Positions 1 through 8,981 are shown, numbered from the stretch's first letter. The stretch: 64,000 nt of DNA from Bacteroidales bacterium (GCA_016290295.1 JAEETJ010000006.1:44662-108661), one strand, 5' to 3'. Numbers and translations: made by a program. The notes: generated from the sequence alone by a model not told the origin.

Positions 1-792
1 TTTAGGACCTATAGAACATCACCAGGTAGCAGTTCAGCTCTAAGCAACACCATTACCTACGAAGAGCCTGCCAGCAACTCCGTAAGAGGGAACAGATCTG
101 ATGGTGAGGCAACTGTTATTGATGGCATTCGTGTTGGAGACAAACAATCCATGAGTGACTATGTCAATGTCAACGAACAGGAATTCATGGTCAACTATGA
201 CATTGACATTCCTTACGACATTCCCGGCAATGGCAAGTTCCAGCTTATCGACCTCAACAATTACAACATCAAAGCTGACTTCAAATACTACAGTGCACCA
301 AAACTTTCGGATGCCACTTACATTGTCGCCACCCTATCCGACTTCGAGAAATACAATCTTCTTCCAGGCGAAGCCAATGTGACATTCAACGACACTTACG
401 TCGGGAAAACCAAGCTTCGCCCGAATGACACGGAGAACCAGATTACCCTGACCCTCACCACGGAGCCACGTGTAACGGTAAAACGTGAAAAGCAACGTGA
501 CTTTTGCAGCACCAAGCATGTGGGCAACAGCACTACCGAGACCCGTTCCTATCTGCTCACTGTCCGTAACAACCTGACTCGCAGTGCCAAGCTCACTCTC
601 AAAGAGCAGTACCCTATCTCCAACGACAAAGACATCGAGGTGAAAGTGACGGAAGTAAAACCCGCAGCTACTTACGACAAAACCGAAACTGGTGTACTGA
701 CTTGGGATATGGAACTCAATGCCGGCGAAACCAGAACTTTTGTTGTCACCTACAGTGTGAAGTATCCGAAGGACAGAGTTTTGGCATGGTAA
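1..792 (+). CDS. DUF4139 (MuiA-like) protein, 5'-truncated by the window
   Basis: Frame 1 is open from the first base to the TAA at 790-792, so this is the C-terminal part of a longer gene whose start lies outside. The last 200 residues follow the DUF4139 pattern of 'mucoidy inhibitor MuiA family' proteins: a beta-rich stretch with YYSAPKL, then LSDFEKYNLLPGEANV, then a closing strand set ending TFVVTYSVKYPKD. Family members are mostly extracytoplasmic proteins with an N-terminal DUF4140 domain and no firmly established biochemical activity. It is followed by a tRNA-Lys gene on the other strand, and the two share a hairpin terminator. Family assignment is confident; function is not. Confidence 0.85.
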   Translation, partial: FRTYRTSPGSSSALSNTITYEEPASNSVRGNRSDGEATVIDGIRVGDKQSMSDYVNVNEQEFMVNYDIDIPYDIPGNGKFQLIDLNNYNIKADFKYYSAPKLSDATYIVATLSDFEKYNLLPGEANVTFNDTYVGKTKLRPNDTENQITLTLTTEPRVTVKREKQRDFCSTKHVGNSTTETRSYLLTVRNNLTRSAKLTLKEQYPISNDKDIEVKVTEVKPAATYDKTETGVLTWDMELNAGETRTFVVTYSVKYPKDRVLAW

Positions 793-870
793 CGGAAGAA
801 TTGTTTCACAAACGGACATTAAGTTAGTCCTTAAATTGACTTCACAAAACCCTGTATTTAGACACAAAAA

Positions 871-898
871 AAGCACTTACAATTCTTTGTAAGTGCTT
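871..898 (-). terminator. Hairpin terminator between DUF4139 gene and tRNA-Lys
   Basis: A 10-bp perfect stem (AAGCACTTAC with GTAAGTGCTT) and an 8-nt loop. On the minus strand it is followed by a run of seven T, a good intrinsic terminator for tRNA-Lys. On the plus strand it is followed by GATTTTC, a weaker tail that may still serve the DUF4139 gene. Confidence 0.85.
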
Positions 899-907
899 GA
901 TTTTCAG

Positions 908-980
908 TGTCCCCTCAGGGACTCGAACCCTGGACCCATTGATTAAGAGTCAATTGCTCTACCAGCTGAGCTAAGGAGAC
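908..980 (-). tRNA. tRNA-Lys (CTT)
   Basis: A 73-nt cloverleaf on the minus strand. Acceptor GTCTCCT pairs with AGGGGAC (one G-T), the D arm is AGCTCAGCTGGTAGAGC, the anticodon loop is CTCTTAA with anticodon CTT, the T arm is CAGGG-TTCGAGT-CCCTG, and the discriminator is A. CCA is not encoded. A TATTTTTG promoter element sits just upstream (994-1001) and a strong terminator downstream. Confidence 0.97.
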
Positions 981-993
981 TGATTTGGGACTG

Positions 994-1001
994 CAAAAAT
1001 A
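994..1001 (-). promoter_or_regulatory. -7 promoter element of tRNA-Lys
   Basis: Reads TATTTTTG on the minus strand, matching the Bacteroidota TAnnTTTG element, 13 nt before the tRNA 5' end. The flank TTTTTGTATTTTTGCAGTC is nearly the same as that before tRNA-His at 11746. Confidence 0.7.
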
Positions 1002-1060
1002 CAAAAATTGTTGATAGAAAACACATATTTTCAAATTTTTCTTTTTTCAAAAAAATAATG

Positions 1061-1068
1061 TACCTTTG
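1061..1068 (+). promoter_or_regulatory. -7 promoter element of the peptidylprolyl isomerase operon
   Basis: TACCTTTG matches TAnnTTTG. Transcription would start near 1075, just upstream of the possible ATG codons at 1086 and 1098. A T-rich stretch lies at the -33 position. Confidence 0.7.
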
Positions 1069-1097
1069 CAGAATGAAATATTATAATGGATAATAAT

Positions 1098-2852
1098 ATG
1101 AAGAAGTTTGTAATCAGCATTTTAGCTCTTTCATTATCCTGCTGTTTCAGCATGGTTCACGCTCAGGTTAACTCCGAAAAACCGCTCATGACGATTGGTG
1201 GAGAGCCCGTTTCAAAGGCAGAATTTGTCAATACTTTTGCCAAAAACAACGATTTAAATAAAACCACATCGAAGGAATTGCGTGATTATTTAGACTTATT
1301 TATCAACTTCAAACTAAAAGTAAAAGAAGGCAAAGCTCTTCAAATAGACACTTCCGCATCCTTTCAAGCAGAATTGTCCTCCTACATCAATCAGTCCGCA
1401 CAGCAGTATCTGACAGATAATGATGTAACTGAACGTTTGTACAAAGAATGTGTGGAACGTGCCAAAAAACATATCCATGCTTCTCATATTTTGATCAACT
1501 GTGCTCCTGACGCCAATAAGAAAGACAGCATAGCCGCCTACAAGAAAGCGTTGAAAATCAGAAAGATGGTTTTGAAAGGCATGGATTTCAACGAAGCTGC
1601 CGTTAAGTTTTCAGAGGATATTTCCGCCAGAGATTACACCAATCCTCAAAATGGCAGGAAACAAGCTGGCAACAAAGGCGATATCAGCTATTTTACTGTT
1701 TTCAATTTGATTTATCCCTTTGAGTCCGGTGCCTACAACACCCCTGTCGGAAAAATATCCATGCCCATCAGAACACGCTTCGGCTACCATTTGATTTACG
1801 TTCAGGATGTTGTTCCCGCCATCTCCAAGATTTACGCCGCTCACATTCTGATATCAGATACCAACGCCAAACATGGCATCATGAGTGAAGAGGCTAAGGG
1901 CAAAATCGAAGAGATACAACAGAAACTCCGTCAAGGCGTTCCCTTTGCCCAGCTGGTAGTGGATTATTCCGACGACATTGCCACCAACATCAAAGAAGGA
2001 CGCATGCAAGCCTTTGCCCCCAATCAGCGTGCCGGTAACTTTGTCGCTGCCACCATTCATTTACAGAAAGGCCAAGTTTCAGAACCCGTATCTTCCGTCT
2101 ATGGCTGGCATTTCATCAAACTCGACTCTATCCAATACCTGAAGATAGATGATGATTATGAGGCCATTCTGCGTACAAGACTGGGACGCGACAACCGTAG
2201 CTTCATCAGCAAAGAATCCTTTATCGCAGGCTTGAAAAGACAATACAATTACAACGAAAGTGGCAAGGCTGCTGGCATCAAGTTCCTGTGCAACAATATC
2301 CCCATGGAATATTTCCAATCCACCGGTACCGATATCACCACATTACCTGGTATCGACAACCTTGCACCTATGGCAACTTTTGCCAACCAGCAACTAACCA
2401 CCAAAGATTTTGCCAAGTACATCTCCCGTTTCCAAGGCATCGATTTGACCACTTCTCTGGAGAAATTCCTCAACGAAAGATTCGAGAAATTCGAGGAAGA
2501 AAAGTTGTATGCTTACGAGAAAGAAAACCTGATCAACAAATATCCTGATTTCAAAGAACTGGTTAACGAATACCACGATGGCATGATTCTCTATGAAATC
2601 AATTCACAAAAAGTATGGACCCAAGCTATCACAGATACCACCGGATTAAAGGAATATTACGAGAAAATCAAGAAGAACTATCCTATCGATCCCAATGCCA
2701 ATCCAGTGGAATACAAGTCCTACAATCAAATCAAAGCCACGGTCATCACCGAATACCAGAACTATTTGGATGAATTATGGCTTCAGGAATTACGCCAGAA
2801 ATATCCTGTGCAAATCAACGAGGATGTGTTTGCCACCATCCTGAAAAAATAA
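1098..2852 (+). CDS. Periplasmic peptidylprolyl isomerase, PpiC/SurA type, two parvulin domains
   Basis: An outer-membrane-protein folding factor by family. A Lys-rich start and a hydrophobic stretch ending HAQ form a signal peptide, so the product acts in the periplasm. Two rotamase (parvulin) modules can be seen: the first opens with HASHILINC (residue ~135) and runs through FSEDISARD and a GGxGD-like AGNKGDISYFTVF, and the second opens with YAAHILISD (~255). About 220 C-terminal residues follow that match no domain I recognise. I chose the ATG at 1098 because it gives a positively charged signal-peptide start; an in-frame ATG at 1086 adds four residues (MDNN). The next gene starts 3 nt after the stop, so the two are co-transcribed. 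Confidence 0.88.
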   Translation: MKKFVISILALSLSCCFSMVHAQVNSEKPLMTIGGEPVSKAEFVNTFAKNNDLNKTTSKELRDYLDLFINFKLKVKEGKALQIDTSASFQAELSSYINQSAQQYLTDNDVTERLYKECVERAKKHIHASHILINCAPDANKKDSIAAYKKALKIRKMVLKGMDFNEAAVKFSEDISARDYTNPQNGRKQAGNKGDISYFTVFNLIYPFESGAYNTPVGKISMPIRTRFGYHLIYVQDVVPAISKIYAAHILISDTNAKHGIMSEEAKGKIEEIQQKLRQGVPFAQLVVDYSDDIATNIKEGRMQAFAPNQRAGNFVAATIHLQKGQVSEPVSSVYGWHFIKLDSIQYLKIDDDYEAILRTRLGRDNRSFISKESFIAGLKRQYNYNESGKAAGIKFLCNNIPMEYFQSTGTDITTLPGIDNLAPMATFANQQLTTKDFAKYISRFQGIDLTTSLEKFLNERFEKFEEEKLYAYEKENLINKYPDFKELVNEYHDGMILYEINSQKVWTQAITDTTGLKEYYEKIKKNYPIDPNANPVEYKSYNQIKATVITEYQNYLDELWLQELRQKYPVQINEDVFATILKK

Positions 2853-2855
2853 GCT

Positions 2856-3701
2856 ATGAGACCGCGATATTTCTTTCTGCTATGCCTTTTGTCCCTTTGT
2901 TTATGTTCCTGTAAACAAAAGGATCCAGTTGTGGCGGAAGCGTATCACGCCAAACTGTATTTGTCGCAATTGGCTGCCCAGATACCAGACTCCTACACAC
3001 CGGCAGACAGCTTGCAATTGGCCCAAATACTGATTGAAGATTGGATTAAACAACAGATTATCCTGCACGAAGCACAACAGGCGTTACCCTTAAAAAGCCA
3101 GAATTTTGAAAAAGAAATCGCTGAATACAAGAATACTCTGCTCGTCAACGCCTATTTCAAACTCCTGACTTCAGACAACAGCCAATTTGTGGTGAGTGAT
3201 GAGGAGCTGGAGCAATTTCTCAAGAAATACGAAAGCCGCTACACAGTTAACCGCGAAATCATCAAAATCAACTACGTCAAGACCGCCAAAAACTCTAAAC
3301 TTATCAAAGAGTTGAAGGAACTGCTTTTCGATGACGAGCGACGCATAGAGGAAAAGCAACGTATAGAAGAGCTATGCGCCGACTCCATCGAGTATTTTTT
3401 GGAAGACAACACCTGGCTGTATCTGGACGATATCCAGAATGAATTTCCCATAGAAATCAAAAACAAGGAATCCATTTTAAGCCAGAACAAATATATTGAA
3501 ACCGAAGATTCTGACTATCACTATCTTATCGTCTTTTTAGACTACAAATCCCGCCGTACTATCAATGAGACGGAGGAAGAAATCGCTGCCGCCCGCATGA
3601 TGCTGACCCAGCAGAAAAAACAAGACTTTGTCAATCAAAAGATTGAGGAACTGATACAAGAATCCCTTCAGAGCGGCCAAGTGGCCATGCCTGGCAACTA
3701 A
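2856..3701 (+). CDS. Lipoprotein with SurA-like helical fold, foldase partner
   Basis: A 281-residue protein with a lipoprotein signal (hydrophobic run then LCSC at residues ~16-19, lipid-anchored Cys). The rest is charged and helical and resembles the N-terminal and C-terminal helices of SurA/PpiC proteins (DSLQLAQILIEDWIKQQIILHEA; TINETEEEIAAARMMLTQQKKQDFVNQKIEEL) without a rotamase core. It starts 3 nt after the two-domain isomerase gene, which supports a shared role in outer-membrane protein folding. Its 3' end overlaps the convergent mutL by 4 nt. The role is inferred from fold-like features and context. Confidence 0.75.
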   Translation: MRPRYFFLLCLLSLCLCSCKQKDPVVAEAYHAKLYLSQLAAQIPDSYTPADSLQLAQILIEDWIKQQIILHEAQQALPLKSQNFEKEIAEYKNTLLVNAYFKLLTSDNSQFVVSDEELEQFLKKYESRYTVNREIIKINYVKTAKNSKLIKELKELLFDDERRIEEKQRIEELCADSIEYFLEDNTWLYLDDIQNEFPIEIKNKESILSQNKYIETEDSDYHYLIVFLDYKSRRTINETEEEIAAARMMLTQQKKQDFVNQKIEELIQESLQSGQVAMPGN

Positions 3702-5578
3702 AACCACGACTCGATTTCCGTGTCTTCTATCTGGCGGATGATGGATTTTCCGCTTGGACTGACATTAGACACCTGACAGTCAAATAATTGTCTCAGGAAA
3801 TCAATTATCTCACAATTTTCAGTCATAGGCTTGAACGAAGAACATTTCTGTTTAGCCATACTCATCGCCAGATTCTGGTCCTTTTCGGCATGATGCAGAA
3901 ACATATTGGAATGGTATGACTCTAAAAACAGCTCTATCACATGCTGTACATCCTCGCCATCATCCCCATTGGGCGTTCCATTCACTGCAAAATGGGTACC
4001 GTCAATGGATTCCAAGTCATAGCCTAACTTCAGCAGTTGCGGTTTCAGCTCACGCGCCAAATCCGCCTTGGCTGGTGACAAAGTGATGGTTTCAGGGAAC
4101 AAGGATTGCTGAACCGTTATCGGCTTTTGCTGAATCGCCGTCAAATATTTTTCGTATAAAATACGTTCACGGGCATGGGCAATATGAATCACCGAAATAC
4201 CATTGCCAATATTAGCGACAATATATTTCTGATTGATTGTCAAACATTTAACATTATCAATTGGGGATTCGTCCTGTTCTTCTTGCCGAGATTCCTGCAA
4301 ATCCAAAGTCGGAGTTTCCGTTTGTTCCTGTTTTACTGTTTCGGTTTCCGTTTTCAGCGACTGCAAAAAATCGCTCCAGCCGGAAGTATCGAAATTGGTA
4401 TTATGAGGGACTGACGGCCTGCTGTATGAGCTGCCAGAAGACGAGTGTCCGCCGCCACTTGCGGGATGAGAGTTAAACGGATTGAAATTAGGATTGTGTG
4501 TCACGGCAGGTTCCTTCAGTTCCATATCCTTCGGCATGTTCGACAAGTCCATGCCCGGCTCATAGTCGAAATCAAGGCGTGGAGTCAGTGACATCTGTCC
4601 CAGCGACTTCTTTACCGTTGAGTTAAGGAAGCCGAAAACCAGGCGTTCATCCTGAAGTTTCACATCCACCTTGGTCGGACTGATATTGATATCAATAGTG
4701 GAAGGATCCACTTCCAGATTGATGAAATAGGCTGGTTTGTAACCATCTGGAATCAGTTCGGAATAAGCTGTTTCCACCGCATAATTCAGCAGCGGATGCC
4801 GCACATAACGCCGGTTGATGAACATATACTGCTCACTTTTCTTCTTTTTGGCGTTTTCTGGCTTGGCGATAAAGCCCGATATATTGATAAAGTCCGTTTG
4901 TTGCTCAACCGAGAACAACTTATCCTGGAAATGGTTACCAAAGACATTGACAATGCGCTGTTTCAGGTTTGACGGCTGCAACTGAAGCACCAGTTTGCCA
5001 TTATGGTACAGCGAAAATGCCAATTCCTGATGAGTAAGCACCACCCTATTGAATTCCTCTTCAATATGGCCGAACTCCACATTGTCGGATTTTAAGAAAT
5101 TGCGGCGAGCAGGCACATTGAAAAAAAGATTTTTCACTGAAATGGAAGTCCCGTCGGCTGTAGCAACCGGGGCATGTTCCTTTACTTCGGAGCCTTCTAT
5201 TTGCAGCAAAGTGCCCGTGCTATCCTCTGCCATTTTAGTACGCAATTCCACATGGGCGATAGCAGCGATAGAGGCCAATGCCTCGCCACGGAAACCCTTG
5301 GTAGTCAAATGGAAAAGATCATCAGCAGTGGTCAGTTTGGAGGTAGCATGACGCTCAAAGCACAGACGGGCATCGTTAAAGCTCATACCCTTGCCATTAT
5401 CCACCACCTGGATCAGCGTGCGACCAGCATCCTTGATAATCAGCTGGATATTGTCAGCACCAGCATCCACTGCATTTTCCAGCAATTCTTTCACTACGGA
5501 AGCAGGCCGCTGGATAACCTCACCTGCCGCAATCTGATTAGCTACCGCATCGGGCAGTAAATGAATGATATCCGTCAT
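3698..5578 (-). CDS. mutL: DNA mismatch repair protein MutL
   Basis: A 626-residue protein with the GHKL ATPase domain first: ELLENAVDAGA (catalytic Glu31, Asn35), DNGKG (60-64), GFRGEALASI (~95), then the transducer region to ~330. A Ser/Pro/Gln-rich linker covers ~355-430 and the dimerisation domain follows. In endonuclease-type MutL proteins the C-terminal domain has DQHA(x2)E(x4)E. Here the aligned positions read HIAHARERILYE (465-476): both Glu residues remain but the DQH part is replaced. The start overlaps the stop of the upstream small membrane protein as TAATG, so the two are translationally coupled. It would work with MutS to couple mismatch recognition to repair. Identity is certain; nuclease activity is doubtful. 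Confidence 0.97.
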   Translation of the reverse strand: MTDIIHLLPDAVANQIAAGEVIQRPASVVKELLENAVDAGADNIQLIIKDAGRTLIQVVDNGKGMSFNDARLCFERHATSKLTTADDLFHLTTKGFRGEALASIAAIAHVELRTKMAEDSTGTLLQIEGSEVKEHAPVATADGTSISVKNLFFNVPARRNFLKSDNVEFGHIEEEFNRVVLTHQELAFSLYHNGKLVLQLQPSNLKQRIVNVFGNHFQDKLFSVEQQTDFINISGFIAKPENAKKKKSEQYMFINRRYVRHPLLNYAVETAYSELIPDGYKPAYFINLEVDPSTIDINISPTKVDVKLQDERLVFGFLNSTVKKSLGQMSLTPRLDFDYEPGMDLSNMPKDMELKEPAVTHNPNFNPFNSHPASGGGHSSSGSSYSRPSVPHNTNFDTSGWSDFLQSLKTETETVKQEQTETPTLDLQESRQEEQDESPIDNVKCLTINQKYIVANIGNGISVIHIAHARERILYEKYLTAIQQKPITVQQSLFPETITLSPAKADLARELKPQLLKLGYDLESIDGTHFAVNGTPNGDDGEDVQHVIELFLESYHSNMFLHHAEKDQNLAMSMAKQKCSSFKPMTENCEIIDFLRQLFDCQVSNVSPSGKSIIRQIEDTEIESWF

Positions 5579-5841
5579 TATTTATCCATGAATTTGATGA
5601 AGATGAATACGAGTACGAACACGATAAGCATCAGCCATATCACCGTTTTCAGCGGGAACTTGTTGCGATCCTGCTGGCTTATGCGTTTCGACGACCAGCT
5701 GCGGTGAAGGCGCTCCGCAAATTTGTCGGGGTCAAAATCCTCACCGGAATTATCCATAGGTTTGTCTTCCTCATGCTGATAAAAGCGAGGTTTGTATCTG
5801 AATTCCCGTTTCTCGGGACGCTCGATTAAATTAAAGGCCAT
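5578..5841 (-). CDS. Small conserved membrane protein upstream of mutL
   Basis: 87 residues: a charged N-terminus with RYKPRFYQ, an acidic stretch (MDNSGEDFDPDKFAERLHRSW), and one C-terminal membrane helix (~68-83) ending in KFMDK. Small proteins of this kind often sit next to mutL in Bacteroidales, but I know of no function. A TATCTTTG promoter on the minus strand (6004-6011) probably drives it together with mutL, whose ATG overlaps its stop codon. Confidence 0.75.
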   Translation of the reverse strand: MAFNLIERPEKREFRYKPRFYQHEEDKPMDNSGEDFDPDKFAERLHRSWSSKRISQQDRNKFPLKTVIWLMLIVFVLVFIFIKFMDK

Positions 5842-5849
5842 GATAGTTT

Positions 5850-5877
5850 ACAATTAACAGTTAACAATTAATAGTTA
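5850..5877. repeat. Heptanucleotide array, 4 units
   Basis: Four imperfect 7-nt units: ACAATTA, ACAGTTA, ACAATTA, ATAGTTA. It lies between the promoter and the ATG of the small membrane protein gene. The same class of array recurs at 27029, 28411, 46391, 60629 and 60695. Confidence 0.75.
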
Positions 5878-5913
5878 TAAGATTAGGGGTTAGGTTACAG
5901 GTTTCAGCTTACA

Positions 5914-5937
5914 GTAGGGACGCACTGCGTGCATCCG
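5914..5937. repeat. Small imperfect palindrome, GGGACGCA type
   Basis: GTAGGGACGCAC followed by TGCGTGCATCC gives an imperfect inverted repeat. It resembles the GAGACG-type palindromes at 25318 (inside the NRPS gene) and 41949, so it may be one degenerate copy of a dispersed hairpin element. Confidence 0.5.
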
Positions 5938-6003
5938 ATAATGTTAATTTTTAAATTGAATTCTGAATTTTGAAATTTGAATTTTGAATTATTTATTAGA
6001 GGG

Positions 6004-6011
6004 CAAAGATA
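6004..6011 (-). promoter_or_regulatory. -7 promoter element for the small membrane protein-mutL operon
   Basis: Reads TATCTTTG on the minus strand. It is back to back with the TAAATTTG element at 6025-6032 that serves the HAD gene. The minus-strand leader would be about 155 nt and contains the heptamer array and the small palindrome. Confidence 0.65.
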
Positions 6012-6024
6012 CTAAAAAAAAACG

Positions 6025-6032
6025 TAAATTTG
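6025..6032 (+). promoter_or_regulatory. -7 promoter element of the HAD phosphatase gene
   Basis: TAAATTTG, 17 nt before the ATG at 6050, giving a leader of roughly 10 nt. Confidence 0.65.
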
Positions 6033-6049
6033 CCTTCTAATTTGAACAC

Positions 6050-6664
6050 ATGATCAAGAATATTATTTTCGATTTGGGCGGAGTGATTTATGATATCCGA
6101 TATGAGAATATCCCTGAGGCATTTGCACGCATGGGAGCTGGCAATTTGGTGTCGCTCTATTCCAAAGCCAAGCAAACTGACTTTATAGACCGCTATGAGG
6201 AAGGCCTGATGTCTTCCGATGATTTTTGCGAGGAAATTCGCCGTTTGTCGGAGGTTCCGCTGACCAATGAGCAGATAAAAGAGGCCTGGAACGCCATCCT
6301 GATAGATGTGCCTGTGCCAAGGGTTGACTTTTTACTGAAACTGAAAGAACATTACAATCTGTATCTATTCAGCAACACCAACCAATTCAACTACGACTGT
6401 TTCACTGCCCATTTGAAGCAGAAATACGGATTTGACTTTTTCGAAACTATCTTCAAAGCCGCTTATTTCTCGCATATTCTTCACATCCGCAAGCCCAAGG
6501 TGGAAGGTTTCCAGAGAATCATGCAAGAGCAGCAGTTGAATCCTGCCGAGACCCTGTTTATCGATGACTCCCCCCAGCACATTGAAGGCGCCCGCCGCTG
6601 TGGCCTGCAGGCATATCATCTAAAAGATGACGAAAAGATAGAATCCTTAAACATTTGGAACTAA
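6050..6664 (+). CDS. HAD-superfamily hydrolase (subfamily IA, YihX-like)
   Basis: A 204-residue cytoplasmic phosphatase-like protein. Motif I is FDLGGV with the nucleophile Asp8; the usual second Asp is Gly, as in many HAD-IA variant proteins such as YihX. A helical cap follows (~15-85). Motif II is FSNTN (Ser108), motif III is RKPK (Lys148) and motif IV is FIDDSPQH (Asp172-Asp173). Family members dephosphorylate small phospho-sugars or similar; the substrate cannot be read from the sequence. It is a single-gene unit with its own promoter. Confidence 0.88.
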   Translation: MIKNIIFDLGGVIYDIRYENIPEAFARMGAGNLVSLYSKAKQTDFIDRYEEGLMSSDDFCEEIRRLSEVPLTNEQIKEAWNAILIDVPVPRVDFLLKLKEHYNLYLFSNTNQFNYDCFTAHLKQKYGFDFFETIFKAAYFSHILHIRKPKVEGFQRIMQEQQLNPAETLFIDDSPQHIEGARRCGLQAYHLKDDEKIESLNIWN

Positions 6665-6742
6665 GGGAAAACCGTAAACACACGAAAAACTCAGCAATTG
6701 GCACATTTGCTAATTAACTAATTTGCTAATTGAAATTTTTCG

Positions 6743-6750
6743 TATCTTTG
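6743..6750 (+). promoter_or_regulatory. -7 promoter element of tig-clpP-clpX
   Basis: TATCTTTG, 48 nt before the trigger-factor ATG. The 40 nt upstream carry a short direct repeat (TTTGCTAATT at about 6704 and 6721). Confidence 0.7.
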
Positions 6751-6797
6751 CACCCCAAAATTTTAAAGAGTAATATTAATATTAAAACCTTATAATA

Positions 6798-8294
6798 ATG
6801 AACATTAAAAACGAAAAAGCAAACGGAGACGTTCAGGAATTGACGATTGAAATTACGAAAGAAGACTATGCTGGCAAAGTGGAAACCGCTTTGAAAAAAT
6901 ACCGCCGCACCGCCCAAGTGCCCGGTTTCAGAGTAGGCAACGCCCCTATGGCCATGATCAAGAAGATGTACGAAAAGAGCGTCACTTACGACGAGGTTAA
7001 CAACTTGATGTCACAAGAACTGTACAAATACCTCAGCGACAACAAGATTGACATCATGCTGGAGCCCATTCCCGTAGAAGAAAAGTCAAAAGTGGATTTC
7101 GAGAATCCTGAAAACTTTGTTTTCGTTTATGAATACGCCCTGCAACCCAAATTCGACATCGACTTCAACAAGCAGGTTACGCATTTCAAAATTGCCGCTT
7201 CACAAGAGGAAATCGACAACCTGATCAACCAAATGCAGCGCAGATATGGTGAGTACAACTCTCCCGAAGAAGTTGGTGAGGACGACTATATTTCCGCCAA
7301 AATCGACGATAAAGACAGTTTCTTCTTCACTAAAGAACTGAACGAAGAAGGCCGTAAGGCTTTCATGGGCAAGAAAGTTAACGACACCGTACATGTCGCT
7401 CTGAGAAAAATCTTCGAAGATGAGAAAAATGTGCTGAAAGTGCTGAAGATTGTTGACCAACCCTTGGAAGAAGGCAACCAATACGAATATGATGTGACCA
7501 TCACCAGCATCGGCCGTATCACTCCTGCCGAAATCAACGAGGATTTCTTCAAGAAAGCTTATCCCGACGGCAGCGTGACTACCAAAGAGCAGATGGAAAA
7601 GAACTGTGCCGAGCAGATTGAAAGACAGTGGAAAGACTACACCGACCGTCAGTTTATGAACGACGCCATCGGTGTGCTGCTGGATAGCGTAAACATCGAA
7701 TTCCCCGACGAATTCATCAAACGTTATATCCTTTTGACCCAGAAAGATATGACTGCTGAGAAGTTGGAAGAAAAATATGCTGACTATCAGAAATCTTTCA
7801 AATGGCAGCTGATTGAAAACAAAATCGTGAAGGACAACAACCTCAACGTCACCCAGGACGATGTGAAGGCATACGTACGCAACTTCTTCATGACCAATTA
7901 TTTCAGCAATTTCAAAGAAGAAGACATCAAAGACAGACTGGACAGCCTGGTAAATGACGCCTTGAAGAAAAAAGAGGACGTGAAGAACATTTATGACCAA
8001 TTGTACGATGCCAAGATCATGGATGTGCTCCGTCAGAACTTCATCATTGTTGAAAAGAGTGGCAGCTATGATGACTTTGTAGCTTTCGCCAGTGGTAAAG
8101 AAGTAGAAGACAAGCCCGTTGCCAAGAAGAAAGCTCCCGCCAAGAAGAAAGCCGCTGAAAAGGCCGAAGGTGAAGAAAGCGAAGCCAAACCCAAAGCAAA
8201 AACCACCAGAGCCAAGAAAGCGGAAACCACAGCTGAAGGCGAAGAAAAACCCAAAGCCAAGACCACTAGAAAATCCACCAAAAAAGAAGAATAA
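6798..8294 (+). CDS. tig: Trigger factor, ribosome-associated chaperone, with Lys/Ala-rich tail
   Basis: A 498-residue trigger factor of Bacteroidales type. The N-terminal ribosome-binding domain carries the loop PGFRVGNAPMAMIKK (residues ~41-55), corresponding to the GFRxGxxP signature. A middle FKBP-like region (~150-245) and a long helical C-terminal domain follow. From about residue 435 a tail of roughly 60 residues rich in Lys, Ala, Glu and Thr is added, built of AKKKAPAKKK- and KPKAKTTR-like repeats reminiscent of histone H1. The position just before clpP and clpX is the usual one and links folding with proteolysis. A similar Lys/Ala tail occurs on the unrelated protein at 37723-39201. 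Confidence 0.95.
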   Translation: MNIKNEKANGDVQELTIEITKEDYAGKVETALKKYRRTAQVPGFRVGNAPMAMIKKMYEKSVTYDEVNNLMSQELYKYLSDNKIDIMLEPIPVEEKSKVDFENPENFVFVYEYALQPKFDIDFNKQVTHFKIAASQEEIDNLINQMQRRYGEYNSPEEVGEDDYISAKIDDKDSFFFTKELNEEGRKAFMGKKVNDTVHVALRKIFEDEKNVLKVLKIVDQPLEEGNQYEYDVTITSIGRITPAEINEDFFKKAYPDGSVTTKEQMEKNCAEQIERQWKDYTDRQFMNDAIGVLLDSVNIEFPDEFIKRYILLTQKDMTAEKLEEKYADYQKSFKWQLIENKIVKDNNLNVTQDDVKAYVRNFFMTNYFSNFKEEDIKDRLDSLVNDALKKKEDVKNIYDQLYDAKIMDVLRQNFIIVEKSGSYDDFVAFASGKEVEDKPVAKKKAPAKKKAAEKAEGEESEAKPKAKTTRAKKAETTAEGEEKPKAKTTRKSTKKEE

Positions 8295-8297
8295 AGC

Positions 8298-8981
8298 ATG
8301 AACGAATTTCAGAAATATGCCGTCAAGCACAGAGGTATCAGCAGTTTGCGCTTAGAACAATACTCCTCTGTCCTGAATGATTACATCACCCCTTACATCA
8401 TCGAGGAACGTCCGATGAACATTACCCAGCTAGACGTGTTTTCCCGCTTGATGAAAGACAGAATCATCTTCTTGGGAGTGCCCATTTATGATGATGTGGC
8501 CAATATTATCCAGGCACAGCTGTTGTTTTTGGAATCACAGGATTCCGAGCGCGACATCCAGATTTATCTGAACAGTCCTGGCGGCAGCGTATATGCCGGT
8601 TTGGGCATTTATGACACCATGCAATACCTGAAACCCGAAATTTCAACCATCTGTACGGGTATGGCAGCTTCAATGGCCGCTGTGCTGATGTGTGCCGGTG
8701 CCAAGGGCAAACGCTACGCCCTGCCCCACTCCCGCATCATGATTCACCAGCCCATGGGTGGAACACAAGGTCAGGCCTCTGACATCGAAATCGAAGCCCG
8801 TGAAATTCAGAAACTGAAGAAAGAACTGTACGAAATCATCGCCTACCATTCCGGCAAAGACTATGAGCAGGTATGGAAAGACAGTGACCGCGACTACTGG
8901 ATGACAGCAGCTGAGGCCAAAGATTATGGTATGATTGACGAAGTGCTGAAAAACGACAAAATGGCCAATGGCAAAAAATAA
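8298..8981 (+). CDS. clpP: ATP-dependent Clp protease proteolytic subunit ClpP
   Basis: A 227-residue serine peptidase. The catalytic triad is Ser125 in GMAASM, His150 in MIHQP and Asp199 in SDRDYWM. SPGGSVYAG (93-101) is the oxyanion/substrate strand. The N-terminal extension of ~30 residues before the mature-like region is usual in Bacteroidota. It starts 3 nt after the tig stop and overlaps clpX by 14 nt, so tig-clpP-clpX form one operon. It assembles as a barrel in the cytoplasm and degrades proteins fed by ClpX. Confidence 0.97.
   Translation: MNEFQKYAVKHRGISSLRLEQYSSVLNDYITPYIIEERPMNITQLDVFSRLMKDRIIFLGVPIYDDVANIIQAQLLFLESQDSERDIQIYLNSPGGSVYAGLGIYDTMQYLKPEISTICTGMAASMAAVLMCAGAKGKRYALPHSRIMIHQPMGGTQGQASDIEIEAREIQKLKKELYEIIAYHSGKDYEQVWKDSDRDYWMTAAEAKDYGMIDEVLKNDKMANGKK

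Noticed and set aside
7200..8330. 376-codon minus-strand frame
   Set aside because: Shadow of trigger factor; its Phe/Gly-rich product is the antisense of the Lys/Ala tail.
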